A DNA stretch of 64,000 nucleotides from Aliidiomarina sp. GTDB lineage: Bacteria; Pseudomonadota; Gammaproteobacteria; Enterobacterales; Alteromonadaceae. This document shows positions 49,714-59,481 of the stretch, one piece after another. Every line of letters begins with the position of its first letter. Position 1 is the first letter of the stretch. The stretch lies in NCBI RefSeq assembly GCF_022565475.1, contig NZ_JAIUMR010000002.1:62001-126000 (forward strand), written 5' to 3'. The notes beneath the pieces are model-generated. The model did no database searches, had not been told where the DNA came from, and saw only the letters and a list, made by a program, of their open reading frames with translations. The position numbers and the translations under genes were made by a program.

Positions 49714-51402
49714 ATGATGAGTAGTTTTTGGTCCCGTCTCTGGAAAGTGTCCCTTTCCGGTGCTTTTGCTGTCTCTGCGCTGAGTGTGTCAGCAGTTGCC
49801 GCGGTTAACGATCCTTCGGGTAGTGACCCGCAATGGAACGTCATGCTGACCGGCAGTGAGTTACGCTTGTGTTCCAGCATGAACTCAGACTATTGCGCCA
49901 ACACCGATTGGATTAATGCCAATGACATGCGCACCGCACGCTTATTTCAATTGACCGACGTGCGTCGCCGCGAAGCGTTGCGCCGTGCCGTGTGGCCGCG
50001 TGAGCGTGATGAAGTACGTGATGAATTGGCCGTCGCACTTGAAGAAATGGTCGACTATTTTGCGCGTGGCGTGGTGCCAGAATATCGCCTCGTTGAGCGC
50101 TTCCGCTCGCGCGCCTACTTAGACTTACTCATGCGTTTGTCAGAAGCAGAATATGATCGGGTGCTCGATAACCTTGAAATGCCGCGCTTAGAAGGCTTAA
50201 ACGAGCATGTTAATTTGGCGGAGAATGCCGATTATAGTGCCGAATTTGTTACTCGTTTCGTTGCTATGGCTGAAGACCAGCTCAAGCGCAATGACGGTGA
50301 CGGTAAGCCACTTATTTTAGTCGTCACCGCCGGTGAACGCGATACCTTCCGCTCAATTGAAGCTCACGTTGAAGCCTTCAAACAAGCCGGTGCGGAAGCG
50401 CGCTGGTTGCCCGCTGACGTCGCAGTTCGCGCCGCGCGCGAGGCGAATGAGTGCCGTGCACTGGAAAGTTATCGGCGGCAACTGAGCGGTAACTATGATC
50501 GCGACCGCGTCGAGCCAAGCCGCCACCAAGAACAACTCGCTTATTGTGCGAATAGCGCCGCTGGCCAAGCGCTGATTGAACAAGCCAGTGCCGTGTTTTT
50601 TACTGGCGGCAGCGCCCAGCGTTTGTTTCGCGCGTTGCAAGCAAGTGACGACTTAACCGTGCTGCGCGAACGGTTTGAACAAGGCCGCATCGCGGTGGGC
50701 GGCGCCGGAGCGGGCGCCCAAGCATTAGTGGCAAGCAATATGCTGACCAACGGCCATAGTCGCGAAGCCATTCGTAACGGTGCGTTTGCAGCAACAGCGC
50801 CAACGCCAGGGTGTGATCTCGATAACACTTGCCCACGCGGACTCAACCCAAATAGCTTGACCTATGAGCCACTCGGCGGTTTTGGCATGTTGCGTAATGT
50901 CATCGTTGATACCGATGTGTCTCATCGTGGCCGCCAAGGTCGCTTGTTACGCGCAGCTGCAACGAGTAATAGCCCGCTTGCCATCGGACTCGACCGCGAC
51001 ACGGCTATGCTGGTGAATACCCGTAGCGGCGCGTTCGAGCTCATCGGTCGTGACGGCGCGTTATTCCTAGAAGGCGCGCAAGGTAACGAGGCGATGCTCG
51101 CAGCAACCTTCCATTACTTGCGCAGTGGCAGCATGGGGCGCTTAGAAGCAGGTCGCCTGCATACCGCTGTATTAGCGCCGCAACAGCCACAGCGTTTAGA
51201 GTCGATTACCACGCGCTTCTTGGGCGACACCGGCGTGTATGACAATATCGACAATGTCTGTCGCGGTAGCCAACAATTGCGGTTGCTCCAGGACACGTTT
51301 GTCCTGCAAATGCTGGCGAGCGAAGACAGCGAGATTGAGCGCACAGCGGGACGTTGCCAAGTAACCAATGGCGTTATCGGTATCGCGATTCAAGCGCCCT
51401 AA
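49714..51402 (+). CDS. Cyanophycinase-like (peptidase S51 / class I GATase-like) secreted protein, active site apparently altered
   Basis: Signal peptide; FFTGGSAQRLFRAL; VGGAGAGAQALVAS; VIVDTDVSHRGRQGRLLRAAATSNSPLAIGLDRDTAMLV. Confidence 0.7.
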   Translation: MMSSFWSRLWKVSLSGAFAVSALSVSAVAAVNDPSGSDPQWNVMLTGSELRLCSSMNSDYCANTDWINANDMRTARLFQLTDVRRREALRRAVWPRERDEVRDELAVALEEMVDYFARGVVPEYRLVERFRSRAYLDLLMRLSEAEYDRVLDNLEMPRLEGLNEHVNLAENADYSAEFVTRFVAMAEDQLKRNDGDGKPLILVVTAGERDTFRSIEAHVEAFKQAGAEARWLPADVAVRAAREANECRALESYRRQLSGNYDRDRVEPSRHQEQLAYCANSAAGQALIEQASAVFFTGGSAQRLFRALQASDDLTVLRERFEQGRIAVGGAGAGAQALVASNMLTNGHSREAIRNGAFAATAPTPGCDLDNTCPRGLNPNSLTYEPLGGFGMLRNVIVDTDVSHRGRQGRLLRAAATSNSPLAIGLDRDTAMLVNTRSGAFELIGRDGALFLEGAQGNEAMLAATFHYLRSGSMGRLEAGRLHTAVLAPQQPQRLESITTRFLGDTGVYDNIDNVCRGSQQLRLLQDTFVLQMLASEDSEIERTAGRCQVTNGVIGIAIQAP

Positions 51403-51603
51403 AAGACGTTGAAAATTGTCACAATTTGTCAGTTATAGCAGTTGTGAGCCCGCTTATTTGCTAATCTATGCGGACACTATTGACGCACCGACTCAATGGG
51501 CTCAGAACTGCAAGTGCTGCGGCTTTCTTAGTCGCTTAATACTGGGCAGCAACATACTGAGTAGCAAAACATTGAGTCGCAGACTTGACGAGCGAGAGAA
51601 AAC

Positions 51604-52515
51604 TTGAGCGCCATTCATGCCATGCCGACAGTCTATCGAACACTAAGCGCAGTCGCACTCGCGACCTGTCTCTGTTTGCCTGTCAAAGCGGACGAAGCAG
51701 ACACCAGCTTCGTTGAAGATTTTAATGAACAGCTGAAAGTCTTCATTAATGAACTCAATATCCGCGTCGCCATGGGCTATGGTGAACGCTCGTCGATCGT
51801 GCGCGGTACTGATCCGCTGTCGTTCTACGTCCTACCCGACGTGAGTTACTATGGCGAGCGCTTCTTTTTCGACAACGGCATGGTCGGCTACAGCTTGAAA
51901 CAAGGACGCCGCCATGAAGTGTCGTTATTTACCAAGCTCAATACAGAATTCAGCTTTTTTACCGACAGCATCACCGGTTATTGGTTTGGTGATGCTTATA
52001 GCGGGGTGAGCTCGTTTCGCAATCCGTCACCGAGCGGTGGCTGGGAAGACGAGCCGCCGAGTGTCGACAACATCGCCAAACGTAGCTGGGCCATCGACGC
52101 CGGCATCCGCGGTGACTATTACCCAGCCGACTACACCCACATTGGTGTGATCCTCAGCCAAGATATCCGCAACAAACATCGCGGCCAATGGGCCAGCGTC
52201 ATGGTCAGTCAAGGTGTGCCTACGGCACTCGGCAACTTTAACTTCAAAGGTGAGTTGACCTACAAAAGCCAAGACTTAGTCGACTATTATTATGGGGTGT
52301 CGAGCCGCGATAATGTCGCACCAAACTACTATTACCGCGGCCGTTCCGTGGTGCAGCCAGCGCTGTCGGTACATTGGCAGTATCCGCTAAGTGATCGTTT
52401 AAGTATCGTTGGCTCTGGTCGATATATGTGGCTGGGTGATGGCGTGGCCGACAGTCCGCTCATTACTAAAGACACAACCACAACCTTTTTCTTGGGGGTG
52501 AGTTATGCGTTATAG
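51604..52515 (+). CDS. MipA/OmpV family outer membrane protein
   Basis: Signal peptide; VLPDVSYYGERFFFDNGMVGYSLKQGRRHEVSLFTKLN; C-terminal beta-strand ending FFLGVSYAL; TTG start (ATG 51622 possible). Confidence 0.8.
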   Translation: MSAIHAMPTVYRTLSAVALATCLCLPVKADEADTSFVEDFNEQLKVFINELNIRVAMGYGERSSIVRGTDPLSFYVLPDVSYYGERFFFDNGMVGYSLKQGRRHEVSLFTKLNTEFSFFTDSITGYWFGDAYSGVSSFRNPSPSGGWEDEPPSVDNIAKRSWAIDAGIRGDYYPADYTHIGVILSQDIRNKHRGQWASVMVSQGVPTALGNFNFKGELTYKSQDLVDYYYGVSSRDNVAPNYYYRGRSVVQPALSVHWQYPLSDRLSIVGSGRYMWLGDGVADSPLITKDTTTTFFLGVSYAL

Positions 52516-53014
52516 CTTGATCACCATCCTTGCGGCGGCAACACTCATTGCCTCAAATGCGCTAGCGAAGCAACAAGACGTACCGTTACCCCATCCGCAA
52601 GTGGATGAATTACTTGAATGTACCGAGCCCCTTTGTTTATGGGTGCAGCCACAAATTTGTGTCACTGACAACGCACCTGCCGTGTGCAAAGAAACCGTGT
52701 CAGTGAACTGGCGCAGTGAAGAGCCACTGAACACGTGTTTAGCCTTTGACGAACAAGTATTGGCCTGCTGGCGCAGAGAATCCTCGGGCAGCTGGCTGGG
52801 TGAGCTGACTTGGTTTGGTGACGAAATCTTAGTGTTATTTACAGTGGACGAGTCGGATTTAACCGCCGAAGGTGAATGGCGCGAACGACCACGCCGCACC
52901 AGTCGCCAGCAGTTTTTGAGTTCACTTGATGTGCTCGCCAGCACCGAAATGCAAATTCAAAGCCTGTTCCCGAAAGCGCGTCGCCGCCTTGGTAGCCCAT
53001 GGAGTGTGTTTTAA
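52505..53014 (+). CDS. DUF3019 family protein
   Basis: Signal peptide; Cys-rich LLECTEPLCLWVQPQICVTDNAPAVCKETVSVNWRS...CLAF...LACW. Confidence 0.75.
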   Translation: MRYSLITILAAATLIASNALAKQQDVPLPHPQVDELLECTEPLCLWVQPQICVTDNAPAVCKETVSVNWRSEEPLNTCLAFDEQVLACWRRESSGSWLGELTWFGDEILVLFTVDESDLTAEGEWRERPRRTSRQQFLSSLDVLASTEMQIQSLFPKARRRLGSPWSVF

Positions 53015-53712
53015 TGAGTACGCGTATTCTGATTGCCGAAGACGACACCCGTTTGGCAAACCTGATTAAGGACTACTTGACCCAGCAGGGGTATCACGTG
53101 TTTTGGGAAGCGAACGGCAGTAAAGTTGTGGCGGCCGTGAAAAACGTCAACCCTGATCTGATTATTCTCGATGTGATGCTGCCCGGTCGCGACGGTTTTG
53201 AATTGTGCCGCCAATTGCGGCCGCAATACCCCGGACCTATTCTCATGTTCACCGCGCGCAAGCACGACGTTGACCAAATTACCGGTCTGAGTATTGGCGC
53301 TGATGACTATGTGGTGAAACCGGTGGAGCCCCAAGTGCTGGTGGCGCGCATTGAAGCCTTACTGCGCCGTTTTCAACCGCGCGACAGCTTGGAAAATAGT
53401 AAAGCGCTGGAGTTTGGCCGGTTAAAACTCAACGCCAAATCACGAGCCGCGCGCTTTGGTGATGACGAAATTAAGCTCACTAGCCATGAATTCGATTTGT
53501 TGTGGTATCTCGCCCAACATGCGGGCGATTTAGTGACTCGGGAAACCATTCACTTTGACGTGATCGGCCGCGAGTACGACGGCGTCGATCGCACCGTTGA
53601 CATGCGCGTGTCGAATATCCGCAAAAAAATGGCCGAATACACCGGCCGTGACGACGCGATTAAAACCGTGTGGGGGCGTGGCTACGTGTTTGTTGCCGAC
53701 GCTTGGGACTAA
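53014..53712 (+). CDS. OmpR-family response regulator
   Basis: TAATG overlap with the upstream gene; ILIAEDDTRLANLIKDYL; LDVMLPGRDGFELCRQLR; wHTH VDMRVSNIRKKM. Confidence 0.93.
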   Translation: MSTRILIAEDDTRLANLIKDYLTQQGYHVFWEANGSKVVAAVKNVNPDLIILDVMLPGRDGFELCRQLRPQYPGPILMFTARKHDVDQITGLSIGADDYVVKPVEPQVLVARIEALLRRFQPRDSLENSKALEFGRLKLNAKSRAARFGDDEIKLTSHEFDLLWYLAQHAGDLVTRETIHFDVIGREYDGVDRTVDMRVSNIRKKMAEYTGRDDAIKTVWGRGYVFVADAWD

Positions 53713-53715
53713 CCC

Positions 53716-54939
53716 GTGCGGCGCCTCGCGTTTCACTTCTATGGATTCTTATTACTGGCCGTGGTCGGCCTTGGCTGGACCATCGAGCAGTTGTGGAGCA
53801 GCCAACAGAACGACATGCCCGCTTGGGTCGAGCCATTAGCCGAGTCGTTCGTGAACTTAAGCCAGTATATCGAGCGCCCCGAACAGCTTGAGCAGGCACT
53901 TGATTTGCCGGTGCAAGTGGTCGGCAGCGGGCAAGTGCGCTGGCCCGCAGCACAACAAAGTAAGTTTGCGGCCGGTGAGCCGGTGATTCTGTTTGGCGAC
54001 AGCACGCAATTGTACGTGTATATCCAACACCGCGACGATATCTGGCGAGTTGGCCCAGTCATTGATGAAACGCCAAGCCCAACCTATGCCTATCATTTGC
54101 TGTTTTTTTTGCTTCTCGCTGTGGTCACAACGATTTGGCTGTGGCCGTTGTCACGTGATTTAAAACGACTGGAAGAGCATTTGCGTTATGTTTCGCAACC
54201 TGACCAAAAGCCGCTGAATCTATCGAAACGCTCTTTGGTGTATCCGCTGGCGCTGAGCTTTAATACCATGCGTGAACGCATTTGGTACTTACTCGGTATT
54301 CAGCGCGACCTGACCCATGCCGTGTCCCACGACTTACGCACGCCGTTAGCGCGAATGAAGTTTGCCTTGGCGCTGCCTGACTCGCCGACGAAAACCGAAG
54401 CGCTGCAAGAAGACGTGCAAGAAATGGAAGCGATCGTCGACACCCTGCTCGACTATGCGCGCATGGAAGCCCAAGAAGAGCTGATGGAACGCGAAGACGT
54501 GGATGTCAGCGAGCTGTGTTCGCACGTGGTCGAGAAATACCAACGCGACGGTGCCCGGAGCATTCATTTAACCGCCCCTGAACATCTGCATTTTTGCTGT
54601 GACGGCCATTACCTCGAGCGCGCGTTAAACAACTTGCTGCAAAACGCCAGCCGCCATGCCAACAACAAGGTGCATGTGGAAGTGATTCAACGGCAGGGAG
54701 AGCTTGTGATTCACGTTGATGACGACGGTGCCGGCATTCCGGCCAGCGAACGGCAGAAAATCTTGAAGCCGTTTGTGCGTTTAGAAGAAAGTCGCTCGCG
54801 AGACAGCGGTGGTGCCGGTTTAGGGCTGACCATTGTCAGCCGGATCATGGAGTGGCATGGCGGGCGTATCGACATTAGCGATAGCCCGCTCGGCGGCGCT
54901 CGGTTCAGTTTAATATTGCCCGAGCCACCGAAGATTTAA
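53716..54939 (+). CDS. Sensor histidine kinase
   Basis: GTG start; [20 protein letters not shown]; HATPase [21 protein letters not shown]. Confidence 0.92.
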   Translation: MRRLAFHFYGFLLLAVVGLGWTIEQLWSSQQNDMPAWVEPLAESFVNLSQYIERPEQLEQALDLPVQVVGSGQVRWPAAQQSKFAAGEPVILFGDSTQLYVYIQHRDDIWRVGPVIDETPSPTYAYHLLFFLLLAVVTTIWLWPLSRDLKRLEEHLRYVSQPDQKPLNLSKRSLVYPLALSFNTMRERIWYLLGIQRDLTHAVSHDLRTPLARMKFALALPDSPTKTEALQEDVQEMEAIVDTLLDYARMEAQEELMEREDVDVSELCSHVVEKYQRDGARSIHLTAPEHLHFCCDGHYLERALNNLLQNASRHANNKVHVEVIQRQGELVIHVDDDGAGIPASERQKILKPFVRLEESRSRDSGGAGLGLTIVSRIMEWHGGRIDISDSPLGGARFSLILPEPPKI

Positions 54940-55577
54940 ATCCCGTATTGCTGGCGATACTCGCGCACTTTTTCGAGCATGGCTTCCTGGCCCGGTTGCT
55001 CGCTTAAGTACTCGATAATGTCGCCAAGCGTCACAATAGCAATGACTTTGGCATTGTAGTCGCGCTCCACTTCCTGAATTGCACTGAGCTCGCCTTTGCC
55101 TTTTTCCTGCCGGTCTAACGCAATCAACACGCCCGCAAGGCTAGCGCCATTGGCTTCAACAATGTCCATCGACTCACGAATGGCAGTGCCGGCGGTGATG
55201 ACATCGTCGACCAACATAATCCGACCTTTCAGCTCCGAGCCAACCAAGTTGCCACCTTCGCCGTGAGTTTTCGCTTCTTTGCGGTTAAAGCAGTAGGGCA
55301 CGTCTTTGCCATGGTGCTCAAACAGACTGACCGCTGCCGCCGTGGCAATTGGAATGCCTTTGTAGGCCGGGCCAAAGAGAACGTCGAACTCGATGCCCGA
55401 GTCTTGCAGCGCCGCCGCGTAATAACGGCCAAGCTTGGCTAAGTCAGCGCCGGTGTTAAATAAACCCGCGTTGAAAAAGTAGGGACTCGTACGGCCAGAC
55501 TTCAACGTAAACTCGCCGAATTTTAAAACACCTTTGCCAAGGGCAAATTCAATAAATTCGCGTTGATAAGCCTTCAT
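54936..55577 (-). CDS. pyrE: Orotate phosphoribosyltransferase
   Basis: [52 protein letters not shown]. Confidence 0.98.
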   Translation of the reverse strand: MKAYQREFIEFALGKGVLKFGEFTLKSGRTSPYFFNAGLFNTGADLAKLGRYYAAALQDSGIEFDVLFGPAYKGIPIATAAAVSLFEHHGKDVPYCFNRKEAKTHGEGGNLVGSELKGRIMLVDDVITAGTAIRESMDIVEANGASLAGVLIALDRQEKGKGELSAIQEVERDYNAKVIAIVTLGDIIEYLSEQPGQEAMLEKVREYRQQYGI

Positions 55578-56290
55578 GAATTTAAAGCCTCTTTCTGTAA
55601 GTCGTTGAGCTCACGAATGGCGTGTTTAGCTAGCTCAACCATCTGGTTCATGTCGTCAAAACTAAACGGTTCCGCTTCGGCAGTCCCTTGAATCTCAATA
55701 ATTTTACCGGTGTCGGTCATGACCACGTTCATGTCGGTGTCAGCTTCCGAATCTTCCGGGTAGTCCAAGTCAGCAACCGCTTCACCGCGATACATACCCA
55801 CCGAAACCGCCGCAACCATACACTTCAACGGGTTTGATTTGACGAGGTTCTTTTTGCGTAAATGGTTAATTGCGTCCACCAAGGCCACGCAAGCGCCAGT
55901 AATTGAAGCTGTGCGGGTGCCACCGTCGGCCTGAATGACGTCACAGTCAACGGTAATAGTGTTCTCGCCCAGTGCACTTAAGTCGACCGCAGCGCGCAAT
56001 GAACGCGCGATTAAACGCTGAATTTCCATGGTGCGACCGCCTTGCTTGCCACGTGCCGCTTCGCGATCCGAACGCGTGTGCGTCGCCCGCGGTAACATGC
56101 CGTATTCGGCAGTAATCCAGCCTTGGCCTTTGCCCTTCAAAAAGCGCGGTACCCCTTCTTGCACACTGGCGTTACACAATACTTTCGTGTCACCGAATTC
56201 AATCAGCACACTTCCTTCAGCGTGGCGGGTATAGTTGCGAGTAATCGTAACCGGACGAATTTGTTGAGCTGTACGGCCGCTTGGACGCAT
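55574..56290 (-). CDS. rph: Ribonuclease PH
   Basis: [53 protein letters not shown]. Confidence 0.98.
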   Translation of the reverse strand: MRPSGRTAQQIRPVTITRNYTRHAEGSVLIEFGDTKVLCNASVQEGVPRFLKGKGQGWITAEYGMLPRATHTRSDREAARGKQGGRTMEIQRLIARSLRAAVDLSALGENTITVDCDVIQADGGTRTASITGACVALVDAINHLRKKNLVKSNPLKCMVAAVSVGMYRGEAVADLDYPEDSEADTDMNVVMTDTGKIIEIQGTAEAEPFSFDDMNQMVELAKHAIRELNDLQKEALNS

Positions 56291-56517
56291 AGGAAAACCT
56301 CTTGCTTAGGTGGGTGGAATGAGCTGGGGGCATAGTATAAGCGTTTTGGCGCATTTTCGCCACGCATGGCCGCGCTGGCGGGACGGTCATTTCCCTGCGG
56401 CCATTTCCCAGTAGCTCAGCGAAACGCTATACTAAGCGGACATTTTGCTGCTTCTGAATGCGAAATTGACAGCAAAATGGACCTTTTATTTTCGATTAAA
56501 AACAAGAGAGCCATTTT

Positions 56518-57381
56518 ATGATTTACAGTATGACCGCCTACGCCCGTGAAGAAGTGAAAGCCGACTGGGGCACCGCCGTTTGGGAACTGCGCTCAGTGAA
56601 CCAGCGCTACCTTGAAACCTACTTCCGCCTGCCAGAACAATTCCGTGGCGTCGAGCCCGTACTGCGCGAGCGCCTGCGCCAAGCGCTACAACGCGGCAAA
56701 GTAGAATGCGGCTTGCGCTTTACCGCCAACCCAGGCGCGAGCAGCGAATTGAAAATTAACGAAGCCTTAGCGACTGCGTTACTGCGTAGCGCCGAGTGGG
56801 TGCAAAGCCAAGGCGCCAAAGCCTCAATTGACCCGATTGATGTACTGCGCTGGCCAGGCGTGCTGGAAGCCGCCGAAGCCGACATGGACGCCATTCAAGC
56901 CGAACTGATTGCCGGCTTCGACCGCGCCCTGCAGGCATTCATTGACGCCCGTGCCAGCGAAGGCGCCAACATGCGTGCATTAATCGAAACCCGCCTTGAT
57001 GGCATTGCCGAACAAGCAGCATTCGTACGCGGCCGCATGCCAGAAGTACTGGAGTGGCAGCGCGAACGCCTACGCGGCAAGTTTGAAGAAGCACAGATGG
57101 AACTGGACTCCGAGCGCCTCGCCCAAGAAATGGTGCTGCTGGCACAGAAAACCGACGTTGCCGAAGAACTCGACCGCCTCGACAGCCACATTAAAGAAAC
57201 CCGCAACGTGTTGCGCAAAGGTGGCGCCTGCGGCCGCCGCTTAGACTTCATGATGCAAGAATTCAACCGCGAAGCGAACACCCTCGGGTCGAAATCGATT
57301 AATGCGGACATTACCAATGCAGCGGTGGAGTTGAAGGTGTTGATTGAGCAGATGCGGGAGCAGATTCAGAATATTGAATAA
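56518..57381 (+). CDS. yicC: YicC/YloC family endoribonuclease
   Basis: MIYSMTAYAREEVKADWGTAVWELRSVNQRYLETYFRLPEQFR; adjacent to rph-pyrE. Confidence 0.96.
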   Translation: MIYSMTAYAREEVKADWGTAVWELRSVNQRYLETYFRLPEQFRGVEPVLRERLRQALQRGKVECGLRFTANPGASSELKINEALATALLRSAEWVQSQGAKASIDPIDVLRWPGVLEAAEADMDAIQAELIAGFDRALQAFIDARASEGANMRALIETRLDGIAEQAAFVRGRMPEVLEWQRERLRGKFEEAQMELDSERLAQEMVLLAQKTDVAEELDRLDSHIKETRNVLRKGGACGRRLDFMMQEFNREANTLGSKSINADITNAAVELKVLIEQMREQIQNIE

Positions 57382-57399
57382 ACCACGCCCAGCATCCGC

Positions 57400-58473
57400 T
57401 TAACTTTGTGTTATTAATAGCGCGCACAGGGGCTCATTAACATAGTAGTTTGCGCGCCCGATCCGGTGCTTGGTAACGAAGCCGTGTTCAACGAGTTGCT
57501 CAAGGTACTTGCTGGCCGTGAGTCTACTCACACCTAATTCATTTTCGACAAACTCTATCTTGGTATACGGGTGGTGGAATAGGTTGTTGAGCAGCTCTTG
57601 ACGATAGATCTTGGGCAACTCACCCCGCATGCGATGTTTTACATCTTTCATGAGAGATTTCATTGCTGTAATGAGCTCAATTGTACGCTTAGATGTCTCG
57701 CTTACACCCTCTAACATATAGAGTAGCCATGGCTCCCACTCGCCCGTTTCGCGCACGTGCTGCAACAGTCGATAGTATTCGGCTTTATTGCGCGTTATGT
57801 ATCTACTTAAATACAAAACAGGAAGGTTCAGAAGATCCTTCGTAACCAAATACAGAATGTTTAAGATGCGACCCGAGCGGCCATTGCCATCGTAAAAAGG
57901 ATGAATGCTTTCAAATTGATGATGGACAATTGCCATTTTTATCAATGGATCGGTATCACAGAGATGGTCATCGTTCATGTATTGAACGAGGTTATCCATT
58001 AAATTCGCAATTTCTTCGGCATGTTGGGGCGGGGTATAGACGACTTCGCCAGTAGCCATATTTCGCAGTTCGGTGCCGGGCAGTCGTCGCAGTCCAGCTT
58101 TGTTATGTTCAAGGTGACGCTGGACCTCAAGAATGTCGTGGAGACGAATGACTTTGGAGTGACGCACTTTTGCAAAGGATTGCTTTAAAGCAATGGCATA
58201 GTCTTGAACTTCTTTAGCGGCAGGATGCACGGTTCCACCTTCGAACAGACTCGCTTTATAAAGCTCATCGTGCGTGGTGACTATATTCTCAATTTCAGAG
58301 CTATCTTTGGCTTCCTGAAGCGACAAGGTATTAATGAGGATACTCTCATTCGGAATACTTGCTGCAACACCTTTCAGCTCTGCTAGAAAACGGTGTGCCT
58401 CAGCTGCTTTTTTGAGTACAGCTCGAGTCTCCAAGCGTTCTATGTCGGTGAGAGGAAGCATGGGTACAGACAT
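57400..58473 (-). CDS. Fic-domain AMPylase-like protein with C-terminal wHTH
   Basis: HPFYDGNGRSGRI catalytic motif; N-terminal SSEIEN inhibitory-helix motif; C-terminal winged helix YTKIEFVENELGVSRLTASKYLEQLVEHGFV. Confidence 0.92.
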   Translation of the reverse strand: MSVPMLPLTDIERLETRAVLKKAAEAHRFLAELKGVAASIPNESILINTLSLQEAKDSSEIENIVTTHDELYKASLFEGGTVHPAAKEVQDYAIALKQSFAKVRHSKVIRLHDILEVQRHLEHNKAGLRRLPGTELRNMATGEVVYTPPQHAEEIANLMDNLVQYMNDDHLCDTDPLIKMAIVHHQFESIHPFYDGNGRSGRILNILYLVTKDLLNLPVLYLSRYITRNKAEYYRLLQHVRETGEWEPWLLYMLEGVSETSKRTIELITAMKSLMKDVKHRMRGELPKIYRQELLNNLFHHPYTKIEFVENELGVSRLTASKYLEQLVEHGFVTKHRIGRANYYVNEPLCALLITQS

Positions 58474-58509
58474 ATAGAAAATCCTATTATTAATGCAAGT
58501 GACCGTATT

Positions 58510-58540
58510 TATGTATAGATAATAGCATTATTTATACATA
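58510..58540. promoter_or_regulatory. Long imperfect palindrome upstream of fic, candidate operator
   Basis: TATGTATAGATAA-tagca-TTATTTATACATA (12/13 arm match), extra TATGTATAGA half-site at 58550-58559. Confidence 0.6.
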
Positions 58541-58775
58541 TTGATTGGTATATGTATAGAAAATTCGTTTATTTATGCATGAGAGTTGTGGTGGCCAACT
58601 ACCTTTGGCCACTTAATTAAAGGTGTTCCCACAAAACATACATGTAACGCAGCGGTTAGTGTTACACCGCAACACCACAAACAGTGGTTCAGGGATAACT
58701 TGCTCCGAAAATTAGGGATATAAGCGGTTCTGGCTACGAAATCAGAGCTAGGCTTAACCATCCAAAACTAATCCC

Positions 58776-58901
58776 CTATTCACGTGATTTCTTATTGTTA
58801 CCCTTCCCAAATTTATCTCTATTGAGGTACACAAAAATGCCGATCAAGGCGAGGGCGAACAAAGGGGCGCCACCCAGAAAAATGGCCTGTGTTGTGCTCA
58901 T
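58776..58901 (-). CDS. Small membrane protein, 41 aa (not in ORF track)
   Basis: MSTTQAIFLGGAPLFALALIGIFVYLNRDKFGKGNNKKSRE; RBS GAGGAG 7 nt upstream of ATG. Confidence 0.65.
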   Translation of the reverse strand: MSTTQAIFLGGAPLFALALIGIFVYLNRDKFGKGNNKKSRE

Positions 58902-59119
58902 AAGATAACTCCTCGTAAACGTTACTGTGTATCGCGCAAGCAACCCACTAACAGCTGCTTGATTAGCTCCTCTGGCGCAATACCAAGTTCGGCAGCCGGT
59001 ACTTGTATCCCCAAGCAGGCGTGCTGTAAAAAACTACCCCGTGGCGGGGCAGTGCGCGCTATTATGTGCCTCTTGACTAGTTTCTAGGATATTATTTTGA
59101 GAGCTCAAGGCGTTTAACC

Positions 59120-59416
59120 ATGCGTAAATCCGACAAACAACTCGAAAATGAAATCATTCGGCGTTTAACCGATGTGTGTGAAACGATGAAGCCGCAGCTG
59201 ACAGGCTTTGTTTGGCTTACCCATGAGGTGAATTACAAGCGCTTTCCGGCAAGCTTAGTGGTCACTTTGGTTTTTAATGACGAGGTAACCGAGCAAGTCT
59301 TGCTGGAAGAATTTGCTGTCTTGCTGCCAAAAGTTCAAGCTGCACTGCAACCGGTGCTCGGTAAAGACTTACCCGCGAAACAAATTGAAGCAAGGCGCGA
59401 ACATCGACTGCATTAG
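59120..59416 (+). CDS. Conserved-looking hypothetical protein, 98 aa
   Basis: MRKSDKQLENEIIRRLTDVCETMKPQLTGFVWLTHEVNYKRFPASLVVTLVF. Confidence 0.65.
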   Translation: MRKSDKQLENEIIRRLTDVCETMKPQLTGFVWLTHEVNYKRFPASLVVTLVFNDEVTEQVLLEEFAVLLPKVQAALQPVLGKDLPAKQIEARREHRLH

Positions 59417-59481
59417 CTAATAAGCCAAAATAAAACGCCGAATAGAAAACTATCCGGCGCTAGTCTCATCCTGCGAAATAA

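Noticed and set aside
58573-58775. Possible integron attC-like or gene-remnant sequence in the fic upstream intergenic region (GCGGTTAGTGTTACACCGC hairpin)
   Set aside because: No paired R'/R'' core sites, no integrase and no cassette structure.
58922-59020. Minus-strand open stretch ...LGIQVPAAELGIAPEELIKQLLVGCLRDTQ* upstream of the 41-aa ORF
   Set aside because: Looks faintly coding, but has no convincing start codon or RBS; could be a gene remnant. Not called.
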